Shown one piece after another: positions 41,525 through 49,873 of a DNA stretch of 58,797 bases. The stretch comes from a bacterium 1XD21-13. GTDB taxonomy: Bacteria > Bacillota > Clostridia > Lachnospirales > Lachnospiraceae. Where the stretch lies: positions 1 to 58,797 of the forward strand of contig QZDX01000023.1 of assembly GCA_009917555.1 (NCBI GenBank), written 5' to 3'. Under the pieces are notes generated by a model that saw only the letters and a list, made by a program, of their open reading frames with translations, was not told the DNA's origin and ran no database searches. A program made the position numbers and the translations under genes. Positions within the stretch are counted from its first letter, which is position 1. Each line of letters begins with the position of its first letter.

Positions 41525-42853
41525 CTAAAGCTCCTTAAGCTGTGATAATAAATATTCTTTTGTATTGCACTCCGGACGCTCAATTACCAGCTCCAGCAGT
41601 CTGTTCAAAATCTCTCCAAGTCCCGGTCCCGGTTCAATCCCTGCAGCTATCAAATCCTTTCCTGTCACCGCCAGCTCCTTGAGCGACATACAGGACTGAT
41701 CTTCAAGGATCTGCTCATACAGCAGAGTCAGCTTCTCAAGCTCCTCCAGCTTTTCCTGGCGCATAGCCGGGTTCTGAGCCAGAATATCCGCTCTGCGCAG
41801 CTTCAAATAGTCCGGAAAATATTCCTTTCCTATACAAAACACTGCCCTGCGGACCCCTTTTGCCGTGGGCAGAATCCGAAGATAATCATGGACCTTAACC
41901 AGATGCTTCACCCGATAAATGGTATCGTTGTCGAATTTCAGACGGCGAAGAATTCCCTCCGCCATCTCAGCTCCCAGCTCACCATGACCATGAAAATGAT
42001 CGATCCCCTGGTTATCTCTGACATGGGTCCCAGGCTTTCCTATGTCATGGAGCAATGCCGCCAGCCGCAGTACCCGGTCCGCCTCCACAGCCCGGAGAGC
42101 CAAAAGAATGTGCTCCCCCACGCAGCAGCAATGGTGAGGATGATTCTGGGGCGTCTCCATGCAGGCATCAAATTCCGGCAGAATCACTGCCGTAATCCCC
42201 GTATCATAGAGCACCCGAAATACCTCCGGATGGTCTGAGAGCAAAAGCTTTGTAACCTCTGTCTGAATCCGCTCCGCGCTGATTCTGGTAAGGCTGGAGG
42301 CAAAGTCGGCCACCGCCTCCCTGGTACAGTCCTCTATGTCAAAGTTTAATTGTGCCGAAAAACGAACAGCTCTGAGAATCCGCAGGGCATCCTCCGTAAA
42401 GCGCTCCCTGGGATCGCCCACACAGCGAATCTGTCTGCTTTGCAGATCTCCCATACCGCCAAAGGCATCTATGAGACCCTCCCTCTCATTATATGCCATG
42501 GCATTGATGGTAAAGTCCCTTCTTTTTAAATCCTCCAAAAGATTCGGCGTAAAGCTCACCTCTGACGGATGTCTGCCGTCCTGGTACTCTCCGTCTATGC
42601 GGTAGGTGGTTACCTCAAACCCCTCTCTGCCCAGAAGCACCGTTACGGTCCCGTGCTGAATTCCCGTATCTATGGTCCTGGAAAACAGAGCCTTAACCTG
42701 CTCCGGTCTGGCATTGGTCGTAATATCCCAGTCTGCCGCCGCACGTCCCAGAAGGGCATCTCGGACACAGCCTCCCACCACGTAGGCCTCATAGCCCGCC
42801 CCCTCAAGCCGTGCGATAATCTGATTCGCCTTTGCCGGTATCTCGATTCTCAA
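41525..42853 (-). CDS. cca: CCA tRNA nucleotidyltransferase with HD domain
   Basis: 442 residues, TTG start overlapping the proS stop by four bases (TTGA). Head domain [20 protein letters not shown] (the GG and DxD metal motif), [12 protein letters not shown], and [14 protein letters not shown]-terminal HD domain [14 protein letters not shown] with its downstream [11 protein letters not shown]. Adds or repairs CCA on tRNA 3' ends. None of the three tRNA genes in this window encodes CCA, consistent with the need for this enzyme. Confidence 0.94.
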   Translation of the reverse strand: MRIEIPAKANQIIARLEGAGYEAYVVGGCVRDALLGRAAADWDITTNARPEQVKALFSRTIDTGIQHGTVTVLLGREGFEVTTYRIDGEYQDGRHPSEVSFTPNLLEDLKRRDFTINAMAYNEREGLIDAFGGMGDLQSRQIRCVGDPRERFTEDALRILRAVRFSAQLNFDIEDCTREAVADFASSLTRISAERIQTEVTKLLLSDHPEVFRVLYDTGITAVILPEFDACMETPQNHPHHCCCVGEHILLALRAVEADRVLRLAALLHDIGKPGTHVRDNQGIDHFHGHGELGAEMAEGILRRLKFDNDTIYRVKHLVKVHDYLRILPTAKGVRRAVFCIGKEYFPDYLKLRRADILAQNPAMRQEKLEELEKLTLLYEQILEDQSCMSLKELAVTGKDLIAAGIEPGPGLGEILNRLLELVIERPECNTKEYLLSQLKEL

Positions 42854-44289
42854 TATGCTTTTCCCCAGTAAACCATGGTCTTAGCAGGCTTTCCACAGCA
42901 AATACAGGTTTCGGAGAGACTTTCCTGTTCAAAGGGCATGCAGCGGGAGGTTGCCGTAGTATCCTCCTTGATCTTGTCCTCACAGGCCTGATCTCCGCAC
43001 CACATAGCTCTTACAAAGCCCGGCTTTTCCTCAAGGGTCTTTACAAACTCCTGGTAGATGGTCACGTCGTAGGTATGGGCATCCCTGTGGGCCCTTGCCC
43101 GCTCCAGCATCTCCTTCTGCATGGTATCTAAGACCTCCCTAAGCTTCACGGTCAGCTCATCCAGGGCCACAATGGTTTTCTCACGGTTGTCCCGCCGTAC
43201 AATCACGGCCTGATTTGCCTCAATATCCTTAGGTCCGATCTCGATCCGCACAGGAATTCCCTTCATCTCCTGCTCGGAGAACTTCCAGCCAGGACTCTTG
43301 TCCGAATTGTCCACCTTTACCTGGAAGCCGGCCTCCAGAAGCTCATCCCGGATGGCAAAGGCTTTATCCAGCACGCCCTCCTTATGCTGGGCAATGGGAA
43401 TCACCATCACCTGTACCGGAGCAATCCGAGGCGGAAGCACCAGTCCGCTGTCATCTCCATGCACCATAATAATGGCGCCAATCATACGCGTGGTCATACC
43501 CCAGGAGGTCTGATGTACATATTGAAGCTGATTGTCCCGATCCGTATATTGAATCTCAAAGGCCCTGGCAAAGCCGTCCCCAAAATTATGGCTGGTGCCG
43601 GACTGCAGTGCCTTGCCATCATGCATCAGGGATTCGATGGTATAGGTTGCCTCCGCTCCCGCAAACTTCTCCTTATCCGTCTTCTGTCCCTTGATCACGG
43701 GAATCGCCAAAACCTCCTCGCAGAAATCCGCGTATACATTCAGCATCTGAATGGTGCGCTCCTCCGCTTCCTGGGCCGTAGCATGAACCGTATGGCCCTC
43801 CTGCCACAAGAACTCTCTGGAGCGCAGGAACGGGCGGGTTGTCTTCTCCCAGCGCACTACGGAGCACCACTGGTTATACACCTTGGGCAAATCCCGGTAG
43901 GACTGAACCTCCTTTGCGTAAAAATCACAGAACAGAGTCTCTGAGGTAGGTCTCACACACATCCGCTCCTGCAGAGGCTCCAGGCCTCCGTGTGTCACCC
44001 AGGCAACCTCCGGCGCAAAGCCCTCCACATGATCCTTCTCCTTCTGAAGCAAGCTTTCCGGAATAAACATGGGAAGATAAACATTCTCCACACCGGTAGC
44101 CTTGAATCTTCTGTCCAGCTCCTTTTGAATGTTCTCCCAGATCGCATAGCCCGCCGGTTTGATCACCATGCAGCCCTTTACGCTTGTATAATCTATCAGC
44201 TCTGCCTTTTTTACGACATCCGTGTACCACTGAGCAAAATCCGTATCCATGGATGTAATCGCCTCTACCAGCTTCTTATCCTTTGCCAT
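42850..44289 (-). CDS. proS: Proline--tRNA ligase (ProS type 3, archaeal/eukaryal-like)
   Basis: 479 residues from ATG 44289 (GAGGAG seven bases upstream); an upstream in-frame ATG at 44325 lacks an SD. Class II core: motif 2 RPTSETLFC with [28 protein letters not shown], motif 3 with [16 protein letters not shown]. Anticodon-binding domain and a C-terminal zinc-binding tail with two Cys pairs: MWCGDQACE and [18 protein letters not shown]. Attaches proline to tRNA-Pro. Own promoter at 44349-44378. Confidence 0.95.
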   Translation of the reverse strand: MAKDKKLVEAITSMDTDFAQWYTDVVKKAELIDYTSVKGCMVIKPAGYAIWENIQKELDRRFKATGVENVYLPMFIPESLLQKEKDHVEGFAPEVAWVTHGGLEPLQERMCVRPTSETLFCDFYAKEVQSYRDLPKVYNQWCSVVRWEKTTRPFLRSREFLWQEGHTVHATAQEAEERTIQMLNVYADFCEEVLAIPVIKGQKTDKEKFAGAEATYTIESLMHDGKALQSGTSHNFGDGFARAFEIQYTDRDNQLQYVHQTSWGMTTRMIGAIIMVHGDDSGLVLPPRIAPVQVMVIPIAQHKEGVLDKAFAIRDELLEAGFQVKVDNSDKSPGWKFSEQEMKGIPVRIEIGPKDIEANQAVIVRRDNREKTIVALDELTVKLREVLDTMQKEMLERARAHRDAHTYDVTIYQEFVKTLEEKPGFVRAMWCGDQACEDKIKEDTTATSRCMPFEQESLSETCICCGKPAKTMVYWGKAY

Positions 44290-44348
44290 CACTCTTCTCC
44301 TCTCAGCCTTTCTAATTCTATCCATCTGTCTGCCTTGAAACTGTTACC

Positions 44349-44378
44349 ATTTTATTACCCTCTTACAGACTTTGTCAA
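44349..44378 (-). promoter_or_regulatory. Promoter of proS-cca
   Basis: Minus strand TTGACA (44373-44378) and TAAAAT (44349-44354), spacer 18 bases. Confidence 0.65.
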
Positions 44379-44390
44379 GAAAAAGTAGCT

Positions 44391-45425
44391 TTATCCCTCA
44401 TTTACCTGCCCCCAAAGCTCCCGAATCAGGAGAATCGAGAGCGGTCCCAGGAGAATCCCCCCAAAGCCATAGAGCTTTACCCCTACATACACGCTCATCA
44501 GTATAACAATGGGCAGAATTCCCAGCCGGTTACCAATAAGCTTAGGCTCCAGAATCTCCCGCGTCAGCATACACACTCCATAGGTTGCCGCCAGAATGAG
44601 TGCCGAGGCATATTTTCCCTGGAGAAGGCAAATGAGCAGCCAGGGCACAAAGACAGTGCCTGTTCCGAATACCGGAAGGGCATCTAAAAATCCAATGCCT
44701 ATTCCCACCGCAACCGGTATTCGTGTGCTTCCCGAAATCCACACGCCGGCAATGCACAGCAGCATAATGATTCCCATGATTATGCACTGGGCCCTAAGAT
44801 AGCCGCCTACCGCCCGGAGCATTCCCTGAATGGAGGCCACCGCTTTTCCATACACGGGATAGCTCCTGCCTATCCTTTTCATTTCTTCAAAATCCGCTGC
44901 CAAAAGGAGTACGGAGATTCCTGTGACCACTACCGCCGCCACCCAGGAGCCGGCTCCCTTGAGAAGCTGCCAGGAGCCTCCAAAGGCCTCAGGCAGAATA
45001 TTCTGCCTGGCATGATCCCGGAAGATATTCAGCTGGTCCGTCACAAGGATGCGCAAATCCGAGGCCTCCACATGAAAAATCTCGCTGACACTGTCACAAC
45101 AGTCATAGAGCATCGTCTCTATCTGCCCCTTTGCCTCCAGCATGGCTCCCAGGTGCCTGGTCAGAGCTCCAAGCTCCCTGCCAATCATGTAGATTCCCAA
45201 TGCCAAAAGAGCCCCCACAAGCAGCAAAAGTACAGCCATCACATAGGGGGGCCGGATATGAAGATGCCTCCTGATCCATTTAAGCATCGGCCACAGCCAG
45301 CACACCAGAAGGGCTGCAATCAAAAACGGAATCACAAGGGGCACCAGGTATTTCATTCCCAGGTACACACCGGCTATGATTCCGATTTTTTCCAAGAGTA
45401 TTTTATTTTTCCTTGCCCACTCCAT
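44391..45425 (-). CDS. AI-2E / YtvI-type membrane permease
   Basis: 344 residues, seven to eight helices: MKYLVPLVIPFLIAALLVCWLWP, YVMAVLLLLVGALLALGIY, a soluble loop, and paired C-terminal helices with GSTRIPVAVGIGIGFLDALPVFGTGTVFVPW and the ending GILLGPLSILLIRELW. YtvI members are spore-associated in Bacillus; the substrate is unknown. GGGAGG five bases before ATG. Confidence 0.85.
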   Translation of the reverse strand: MEWARKNKILLEKIGIIAGVYLGMKYLVPLVIPFLIAALLVCWLWPMLKWIRRHLHIRPPYVMAVLLLLVGALLALGIYMIGRELGALTRHLGAMLEAKGQIETMLYDCCDSVSEIFHVEASDLRILVTDQLNIFRDHARQNILPEAFGGSWQLLKGAGSWVAAVVVTGISVLLLAADFEEMKRIGRSYPVYGKAVASIQGMLRAVGGYLRAQCIIMGIIMLLCIAGVWISGSTRIPVAVGIGIGFLDALPVFGTGTVFVPWLLICLLQGKYASALILAATYGVCMLTREILEPKLIGNRLGILPIVILMSVYVGVKLYGFGGILLGPLSILLIRELWGQVNEG

Positions 45426-45500
45426 GACAGCCTCCCTTTTTCATAGCTACTTGTTTCACTGGATAGTATAAGCTCTTAAAGGAGTTTTACCCTGTTACAT

Positions 45501-46289
45501 TCATCCAAATGGAGCAAAGGACGAATTCTTTGGATTTATTTGAAAGCTTAAGGGCTTTCCTGTTTTTGGATGCACGAATTCCAGCCGATAGGCACACAGA
45601 GCCGGATAAGACTTATCCACACTATCCACAGTCTTCAAAGGCTCCCCATACTTTTGATCTCCCGCCAAAGGTGTTCCAAGACCGGCCAGCTGTACCCGAA
45701 TTTGATGATGGCGTCCCGTGACAAGCTGAATCTCCACCAATTCCTGTCCATCCACTGCTTTCAAGGTCCGGTATCGGAGGACCGCTTTTTTCGCCCCGGC
45801 TGTTCCCTCAGGTACTATCTCGGAACGGTTTTCCCGGCCGTTTTTTCTCAAATAATCTGTGATTTCTGTCCAGTTTTCCACCGATTTTTCCACATTTTCG
45901 CCCGGTTTTCCACAATTTTTTGTATTTTCTGCCTGTTTTCCCGTGGCTTTATCCACTGTCCTTCGAACAGCCAGATAGGTCTTCCTCATCCGTCCGTCCT
46001 GGATCTGGCGGCTCAAGCTCTTCGCTGCGGCGCCTGTTTTGGCAAATACCAGCAGTCCCTCCACCGGCTGATCCAGGCGGTGGATGATCCCCAGGTAAGG
46101 CATGCCTCTTTTTGGCTCCTTTTCATATAGATAGTTTTTCAGTATGCTCTCGCAGTCTTTTGATCCCACATGAGCGCTCTGAACAGGAGCACCTGCCGGC
46201 TTGTAGCAAACCAGCAGGTGCGCATCCTCAAATAAAATCTTCAGCTCCTGATATGTGTTTGTATCTTCCAAATCCTTCTGACTGATCAT
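45501..46289 (-). CDS. RluA-family pseudouridine synthase
   Basis: 262 residues from ATG 46289 (AGGGAG ten bases upstream). Catalytic loop GIIHRLDQPVEGLLVFAKT (Asp of RLD about 78-82), then SLSRQIQDGRMRKTYLAV and the RNA-binding end VTGRHHQIRVQLAGLGTPL. No S4 domain. A long charged insertion (about 120-175, many Asn/Glu/Lys) is unusual. Isomerises uridine in rRNA or tRNA; target not known. Confidence 0.9.
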   Translation of the reverse strand: MISQKDLEDTNTYQELKILFEDAHLLVCYKPAGAPVQSAHVGSKDCESILKNYLYEKEPKRGMPYLGIIHRLDQPVEGLLVFAKTGAAAKSLSRQIQDGRMRKTYLAVRRTVDKATGKQAENTKNCGKPGENVEKSVENWTEITDYLRKNGRENRSEIVPEGTAGAKKAVLRYRTLKAVDGQELVEIQLVTGRHHQIRVQLAGLGTPLAGDQKYGEPLKTVDSVDKSYPALCAYRLEFVHPKTGKPLSFQINPKNSSFAPFG

Positions 46290-46407
46290 GGATCGAATTC
46301 TCCCTGGCCTTCTATGCTTTTTCGCTTTGTATGACTTATATTGTAGCATATTGGTTTGAATTCATCCACTGAATTTTATATCTCTGCCAGGAGTTTTCTT
46401 TTCCCGC

Positions 46408-46839
46408 TTAGCCGGACAGCATGGACAGAAGCCGTCCCAGAAATGGTACGGACAATTCTACCCGGCCAATGAGACTTTCATAGGGTCTGGGCAGCATATC
46501 GTTGTCCGCGTTAGCGTCTCCCTTCGTTATGAATTCCCGTTCTGAGACACGGTTTTCCACCACACGATGGGTGGTGACCGCCTCACCGTTTCTTCCTCCG
46601 TAAAATACAATAATGTCTCCGACCCGGATACTCTCCGGCTCAACACACCTTGCGTATACCACGCTGCCCTCTAAAATTGCCGGCTCCATACTGCCGCTGA
46701 CAATGGCATAAGCCTTATAGCCCAAAAGCACCGGCAAAAGGGGCAGCACACCTGCCAGCAGCACCAAAAGCAAAAGCATACTTTTTGCGATCCTGCCGCT
46801 TTTCTTTATTTCTCCTGGTCTTTTTGTTTTATCAGACAT
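46408..46839 (-). CDS. SipW-type (archaeal/ER-type) signal peptidase I
   Basis: 143 residues. N-terminal helix SMLLLLVLLAGVLPLLPVLLG (about 20-40), catalytic Ser in AIVSGSMEPAI (about 50), and the His in AVTTHRVVENR replacing the Lys of usual type I peptidases, which defines the S26B/SipW class. KGDANADND is the conserved downstream box. SipW cleaves TasA-like proteins; the two SipW-type substrates at 48582 and 49349 are in the same operon. Its start overlaps the preceding gene by 34 bases. Last gene of the surface operon. Confidence 0.9.
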   Translation of the reverse strand: MSDKTKRPGEIKKSGRIAKSMLLLLVLLAGVLPLLPVLLGYKAYAIVSGSMEPAILEGSVVYARCVEPESIRVGDIIVFYGGRNGEAVTTHRVVENRVSEREFITKGDANADNDMLPRPYESLIGRVELSVPFLGRLLSMLSG

Positions 46840-47810
46840 TTTTTCAAAAGCACCATTAAAAAGGCCAGAGCTACCGCCGCACCGATTCCGATTATGGCAG
46901 CTCCATGGATAAGTCTGCTTCCCTGATCCGTCTCCATGCCGTTTCCTCCGGCCATGGGAACCTCATCATCATCCAGGTCAACAATTTCCGACGGTCCTCC
47001 CTGGGGAACCTCCTCCCCTGTGATCTCCTCCGGTTCTTCGCCTTCCCCTTCTGCTGCTCCTGGTGCCTCCGCGTCATTGCCCGGAAGGACTGTGACCCCT
47101 CCGTCCTGGGTGACTACCACCGTCTCTTCGTCCACGATCACCGTCTCATCCCCTGTCGTACCGCCCGATGCCGAGGTCCGTATTGGCGTGTATACAAAGG
47201 TAAAAACATTCTCCGCCTCATTTGCCGACAGTGTCTTTGTCAGATTGTATGCCTGGGGCTCATAGCCTTCCAAATACAAAAATGCGATTACAGGCTTGTC
47301 GCCCACATTTCCGTAATAAGTACGGCTGCTCGCCAGCTGCTTTCCGGAAGCATCCTGGTAATTTACCTTGTAGGATACCAAATCACCCTTAATACCGTAA
47401 AATACCACATAATCTCTGTCCTCTGTCACAGTAATAGCAGAATTGGATACATCCGCAGCCTCTCCGTTATCACGTCCGCTCTGGCGGATACCCTTTACAT
47501 AATATTTGCTGTCCGCATCCAGCTGTACCAAATCCTGGGCATTAAGGGTAATCATGGAGCCCTGCTCCAGTCCCTTTATCACAATCCTGGAATCGCTCTT
47601 GTGGATCTGTCCGCCCGAAGCGCTCGGCTCTCCCTGTGCCGTAAGGGTTCCCTGTTTTCCGGCGTAGAGCGTAATGGTATAGGTAGTTTTATGATCGGCC
47701 CCGCTGCCTGCGGGGGCCTCCTGGTCCGAAGCCAGGCAGGTCACACTGTCCAGGGCCATCATCAGACACAGGGATAAAAATCCTGCCAGTAATTTAATCC
47801 GCATCCTCAT
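46806..47810 (-). CDS. MucBP-like secreted protein with C-terminal membrane anchor
   Basis: 334 residues from ATG 47810 (GGGGG eight bases upstream); ATG 47816 also possible. Signal peptide (KLLAGFLSLCLMMALDSVTCLAS), an N-terminal beta domain with ITLYAGKQGTLTAQGE, then a MucBP-like module (about 150-215, YKVNYQDASGKQLASSRTYY, ending VFTFVYTPI). Acidic low-complexity stalk (about 225-295) and a transmembrane helix (about 303-325) with a basic tail KKCLIKQKDQEK. Surface-exposed anchor or adhesion protein. Overlaps neighbours on both sides, so translationally coupled. Confidence 0.75.
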   Translation of the reverse strand: MRMRIKLLAGFLSLCLMMALDSVTCLASDQEAPAGSGADHKTTYTITLYAGKQGTLTAQGEPSASGGQIHKSDSRIVIKGLEQGSMITLNAQDLVQLDADSKYYVKGIRQSGRDNGEAADVSNSAITVTEDRDYVVFYGIKGDLVSYKVNYQDASGKQLASSRTYYGNVGDKPVIAFLYLEGYEPQAYNLTKTLSANEAENVFTFVYTPIRTSASGGTTGDETVIVDEETVVVTQDGGVTVLPGNDAEAPGAAEGEGEEPEEITGEEVPQGGPSEIVDLDDDEVPMAGGNGMETDQGSRLIHGAAIIGIGAAVALAFLMVLLKKCLIKQKDQEK

Positions 47811-48585
47811 ACCCATGTCCCCCTTTCCGATATCTGATAAATCCCAAAATCATCAGCATGATACCGCCAGCCAGGGTCAATCCGGACCACAGAAGCGGAT
47901 TGCTGGTATCTCCCGTTCTTGGAGCTCCTACCATGTAAACCACCTTTTCCTGGGTGACATGACGGGTGGTCCCTTCTTTTTTCCCGGTTGCCGCAGCAGG
48001 CGCAGATACTTTTTCCACGGCAAAGTTCATCTGCAGCTTTGCCAGCGTTTTCTGATAAGCATTACCCTGAGTTTCGCCGTCCAGTCCTATCTGAAGGGAT
48101 ATTATGCCTGACTTTCCTGCGTCCAGAGTGTCCAGATAAAAGAAATTCTCCAGGCTGTTGGATGCCTCATGAAGTCCCACGCCTTCCGCACCGGTCTTTT
48201 CTCCACCTACGCTTTCACTGCTGTAAAGGACCCTGGAAGCTCCACCGGCTCCGCCCTCCGTATAGGTCAAAACATAGGAATACGCGCCGCCGTTTGCCCC
48301 GCTGCCGCTCTCCTCAAGACTTTTCAGCACCTCATTGGTCATATACCAGTCTGTGGCCTGGTCCCCGTTATTTTTTAAATTCACCTGAAATGTAACACTG
48401 TCTCCCGGCTGCAGGGAACGGGCCTGGTCTGACAGCTGAGAGGACTGGAAGGTGCTCTCCATCTTATCTCCGGCAAAGCGCACCTCCATGTCCCCTCTGC
48501 CTGTATAGTCCTCGGCGTGCACAGCTATCCCATTGCCCAGCACAAGGAGCATTGTCATTACAAGACATCCGATCTTCTTTTTCAT
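47794..48585 (-). CDS. Secreted protein with sortase-like C-terminal signal
   Basis: 263 residues. Sec signal peptide (KKIGCLVMTMLLVLGNGIAVHA). Beta-rich extracellular part with VTFQVNLKNNGDQATDWYMTNEV, a TasA-neighbour type of domain. The C-terminus has APRTGDTSNP followed by a hydrophobic helix and RYRKGGHGY, which fits an LPXTG-like (xPxTG) sortase signal. No sortase gene is visible in this window. GGAGGGAG six bases before ATG; ATGA overlap with the upstream gene. Confidence 0.72.
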   Translation of the reverse strand: MKKKIGCLVMTMLLVLGNGIAVHAEDYTGRGDMEVRFAGDKMESTFQSSQLSDQARSLQPGDSVTFQVNLKNNGDQATDWYMTNEVLKSLEESGSGANGGAYSYVLTYTEGGAGGASRVLYSSESVGGEKTGAEGVGLHEASNSLENFFYLDTLDAGKSGIISLQIGLDGETQGNAYQKTLAKLQMNFAVEKVSAPAAATGKKEGTTRHVTQEKVVYMVGAPRTGDTSNPLLWSGLTLAGGIMLMILGFIRYRKGGHGYEDAD

Positions 48586-49349
48586 ACTCCGCTCCCTCCT
48601 GTCACATGAAGTGTACCGTCTTCATCCACCGTTGCATCCACACCCCAGGCACTCTTAATGGCATCCTGGGCATTATGGGTCTGTACGGCGTCCACCTCTG
48701 CCTCCAGAGCAAAACGAACTCCGTCAAAATCATAGTTCAGTGTGATTACTTTGCCGTTATCTGTGGTGGAAACACTTGTTTTCACTCGTTCCAGTACGCT
48801 GGAATCGATCATCAACGTATCTGAGAGGGCGCTACTGGATGCTCCCGCCGGAAGTGCCTTTGTATAATACAAAACCATCCGCTCGTCGGTGGAGGCCGAC
48901 TTATCCTCCACCCATCCGCTGCCCTCCTTGAGATGCAGCTTAATCAGCTCCGGAGATAAATCGGTTCTCTTTTTTCCTCCGTTCTCCTCCCACCAGTAGC
49001 GATACAGGATCACCCGCACATATTCGTCTATGGAACCATTGTTTTTTACACTCAGCTCCTCCGCATAAGGTCTGCCCGGCTGAATTTGTCCATCGTTATT
49101 TTGACCGGTCAGACTGGTGAGAAGCTGGCCGCCTGCAGGCGCACCGTTTTCCAGCAGCGTCACGCCAATCTCAGTGAGCTCTATTTCCGCCTGATAATCC
49201 TCACTGTAGTAGGTCAGCGCCGCCTGGCTGCTGCCCACTACGCTTCCCAGCAGTAAAAGTGCCGATGCGCCAAACAACAGAACCGCCATGCGTCCTCCCG
49301 GGAAATTTCCCGGACTGCCATGCTTCTTTATTTTCTTGCGGATTCCCAT
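48582..49349 (-). CDS. TasA/camelysin-related secreted protein
   Basis: 255 residues from ATG 49349 (AAGGAGG seven bases upstream). Basic start, hydrophobic helix VLLFGASALLLLGSVVGSSQA, then ALTYYSEDYQAEIEL, a SipW-type cleavage context. The mature part has repeated strands around ELSVKNNGSIDEYVRVILYRYWW and VLYYTKALPAGASSS, as in camelysin-like (TasA) proteins that build extracellular fibres. Its start shares one base with the previous gene stop (TAATG). Confidence 0.75.
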   Translation of the reverse strand: MGIRKKIKKHGSPGNFPGGRMAVLLFGASALLLLGSVVGSSQAALTYYSEDYQAEIELTEIGVTLLENGAPAGGQLLTSLTGQNNDGQIQPGRPYAEELSVKNNGSIDEYVRVILYRYWWEENGGKKRTDLSPELIKLHLKEGSGWVEDKSASTDERMVLYYTKALPAGASSSALSDTLMIDSSVLERVKTSVSTTDNGKVITLNYDFDGVRFALEAEVDAVQTHNAQDAIKSAWGVDATVDEDGTLHVTGGSGV

Positions 49350-49858
49350 TATGAAGCCTCCTTTCCTGCCACATCCAGGCTCAGTGTCCAATCCGGATAA
49401 GCATTCCCATCCTCATCATAGAGCACCGGTGTACACTCTTGGATGACAACCACATTAAACGTTTCCACGTCCTCATCCTCCGGTCCTGTAATGCTGACCA
49501 CCAGGGTGCCGGCAGATGCTCCAGGCGCTACAATATCCTTATAATACCAGTACCCATCCTCCTTCTGGCTCCATCCGTCCCCGGCACAGGACAGCTTTAC
49601 TGTGCTTCCCGCAAATATCTTTACACGCACATAACAGTCTATCCCGCCGGTATTCTCTACGCTGACATGCTTCTCCATGCCCTTGATCTCCTCGTGGAGC
49701 GTCGTCTGTGTGCTCAGAGCCAGCTCATGGCTGCCCTTTGCGGTTTCATAGGTGGTAAAGTATGCAAGTGAAGTCTTTACGGTCCACGCTGACACCATTA
49801 CCAAGGCAAGGACTGCCAGAAGCGTTATTCCGAAAACATGTAATTTTTTTCTCTTCAT
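49349..49858 (-). CDS. TasA/camelysin-related protein with SipW-type signal peptide
   Basis: 169 residues. Signal MKRKKLHVFGITLLAVLALV followed by WTVKTSLAYFTTYETAKG, close to the SipW-cognate pattern (LAYFTD-like just after the helix). Mature part: HVSVENTGGIDCYVRVKIFAG and DGYWYYKDIVAPGASAG, small beta-sandwich resembling TasA. Probably a fibre or matrix subunit. Fifteen bases after the adhesin stop. Confidence 0.78.
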   Translation of the reverse strand: MKRKKLHVFGITLLAVLALVMVSAWTVKTSLAYFTTYETAKGSHELALSTQTTLHEEIKGMEKHVSVENTGGIDCYVRVKIFAGSTVKLSCAGDGWSQKEDGYWYYKDIVAPGASAGTLVVSITGPEDEDVETFNVVVIQECTPVLYDEDGNAYPDWTLSLDVAGKEAS

Positions 49859-49873
49859 TCCCTTCGTCCCCCT

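Noticed and set aside
44290-44390. T-box leader before proS
   Set aside because: The region between promoter and start is only about 55 bases and lacks the T-box sequence and long leader.
46905-47777. Long plus-strand frame (290 residues) antisense to the MucBP-like gene
   Set aside because: The minus-strand gene has a signal peptide, MucBP-like strand pattern and anchor; the plus-strand translation is Cys/Arg/His-rich with no domain.
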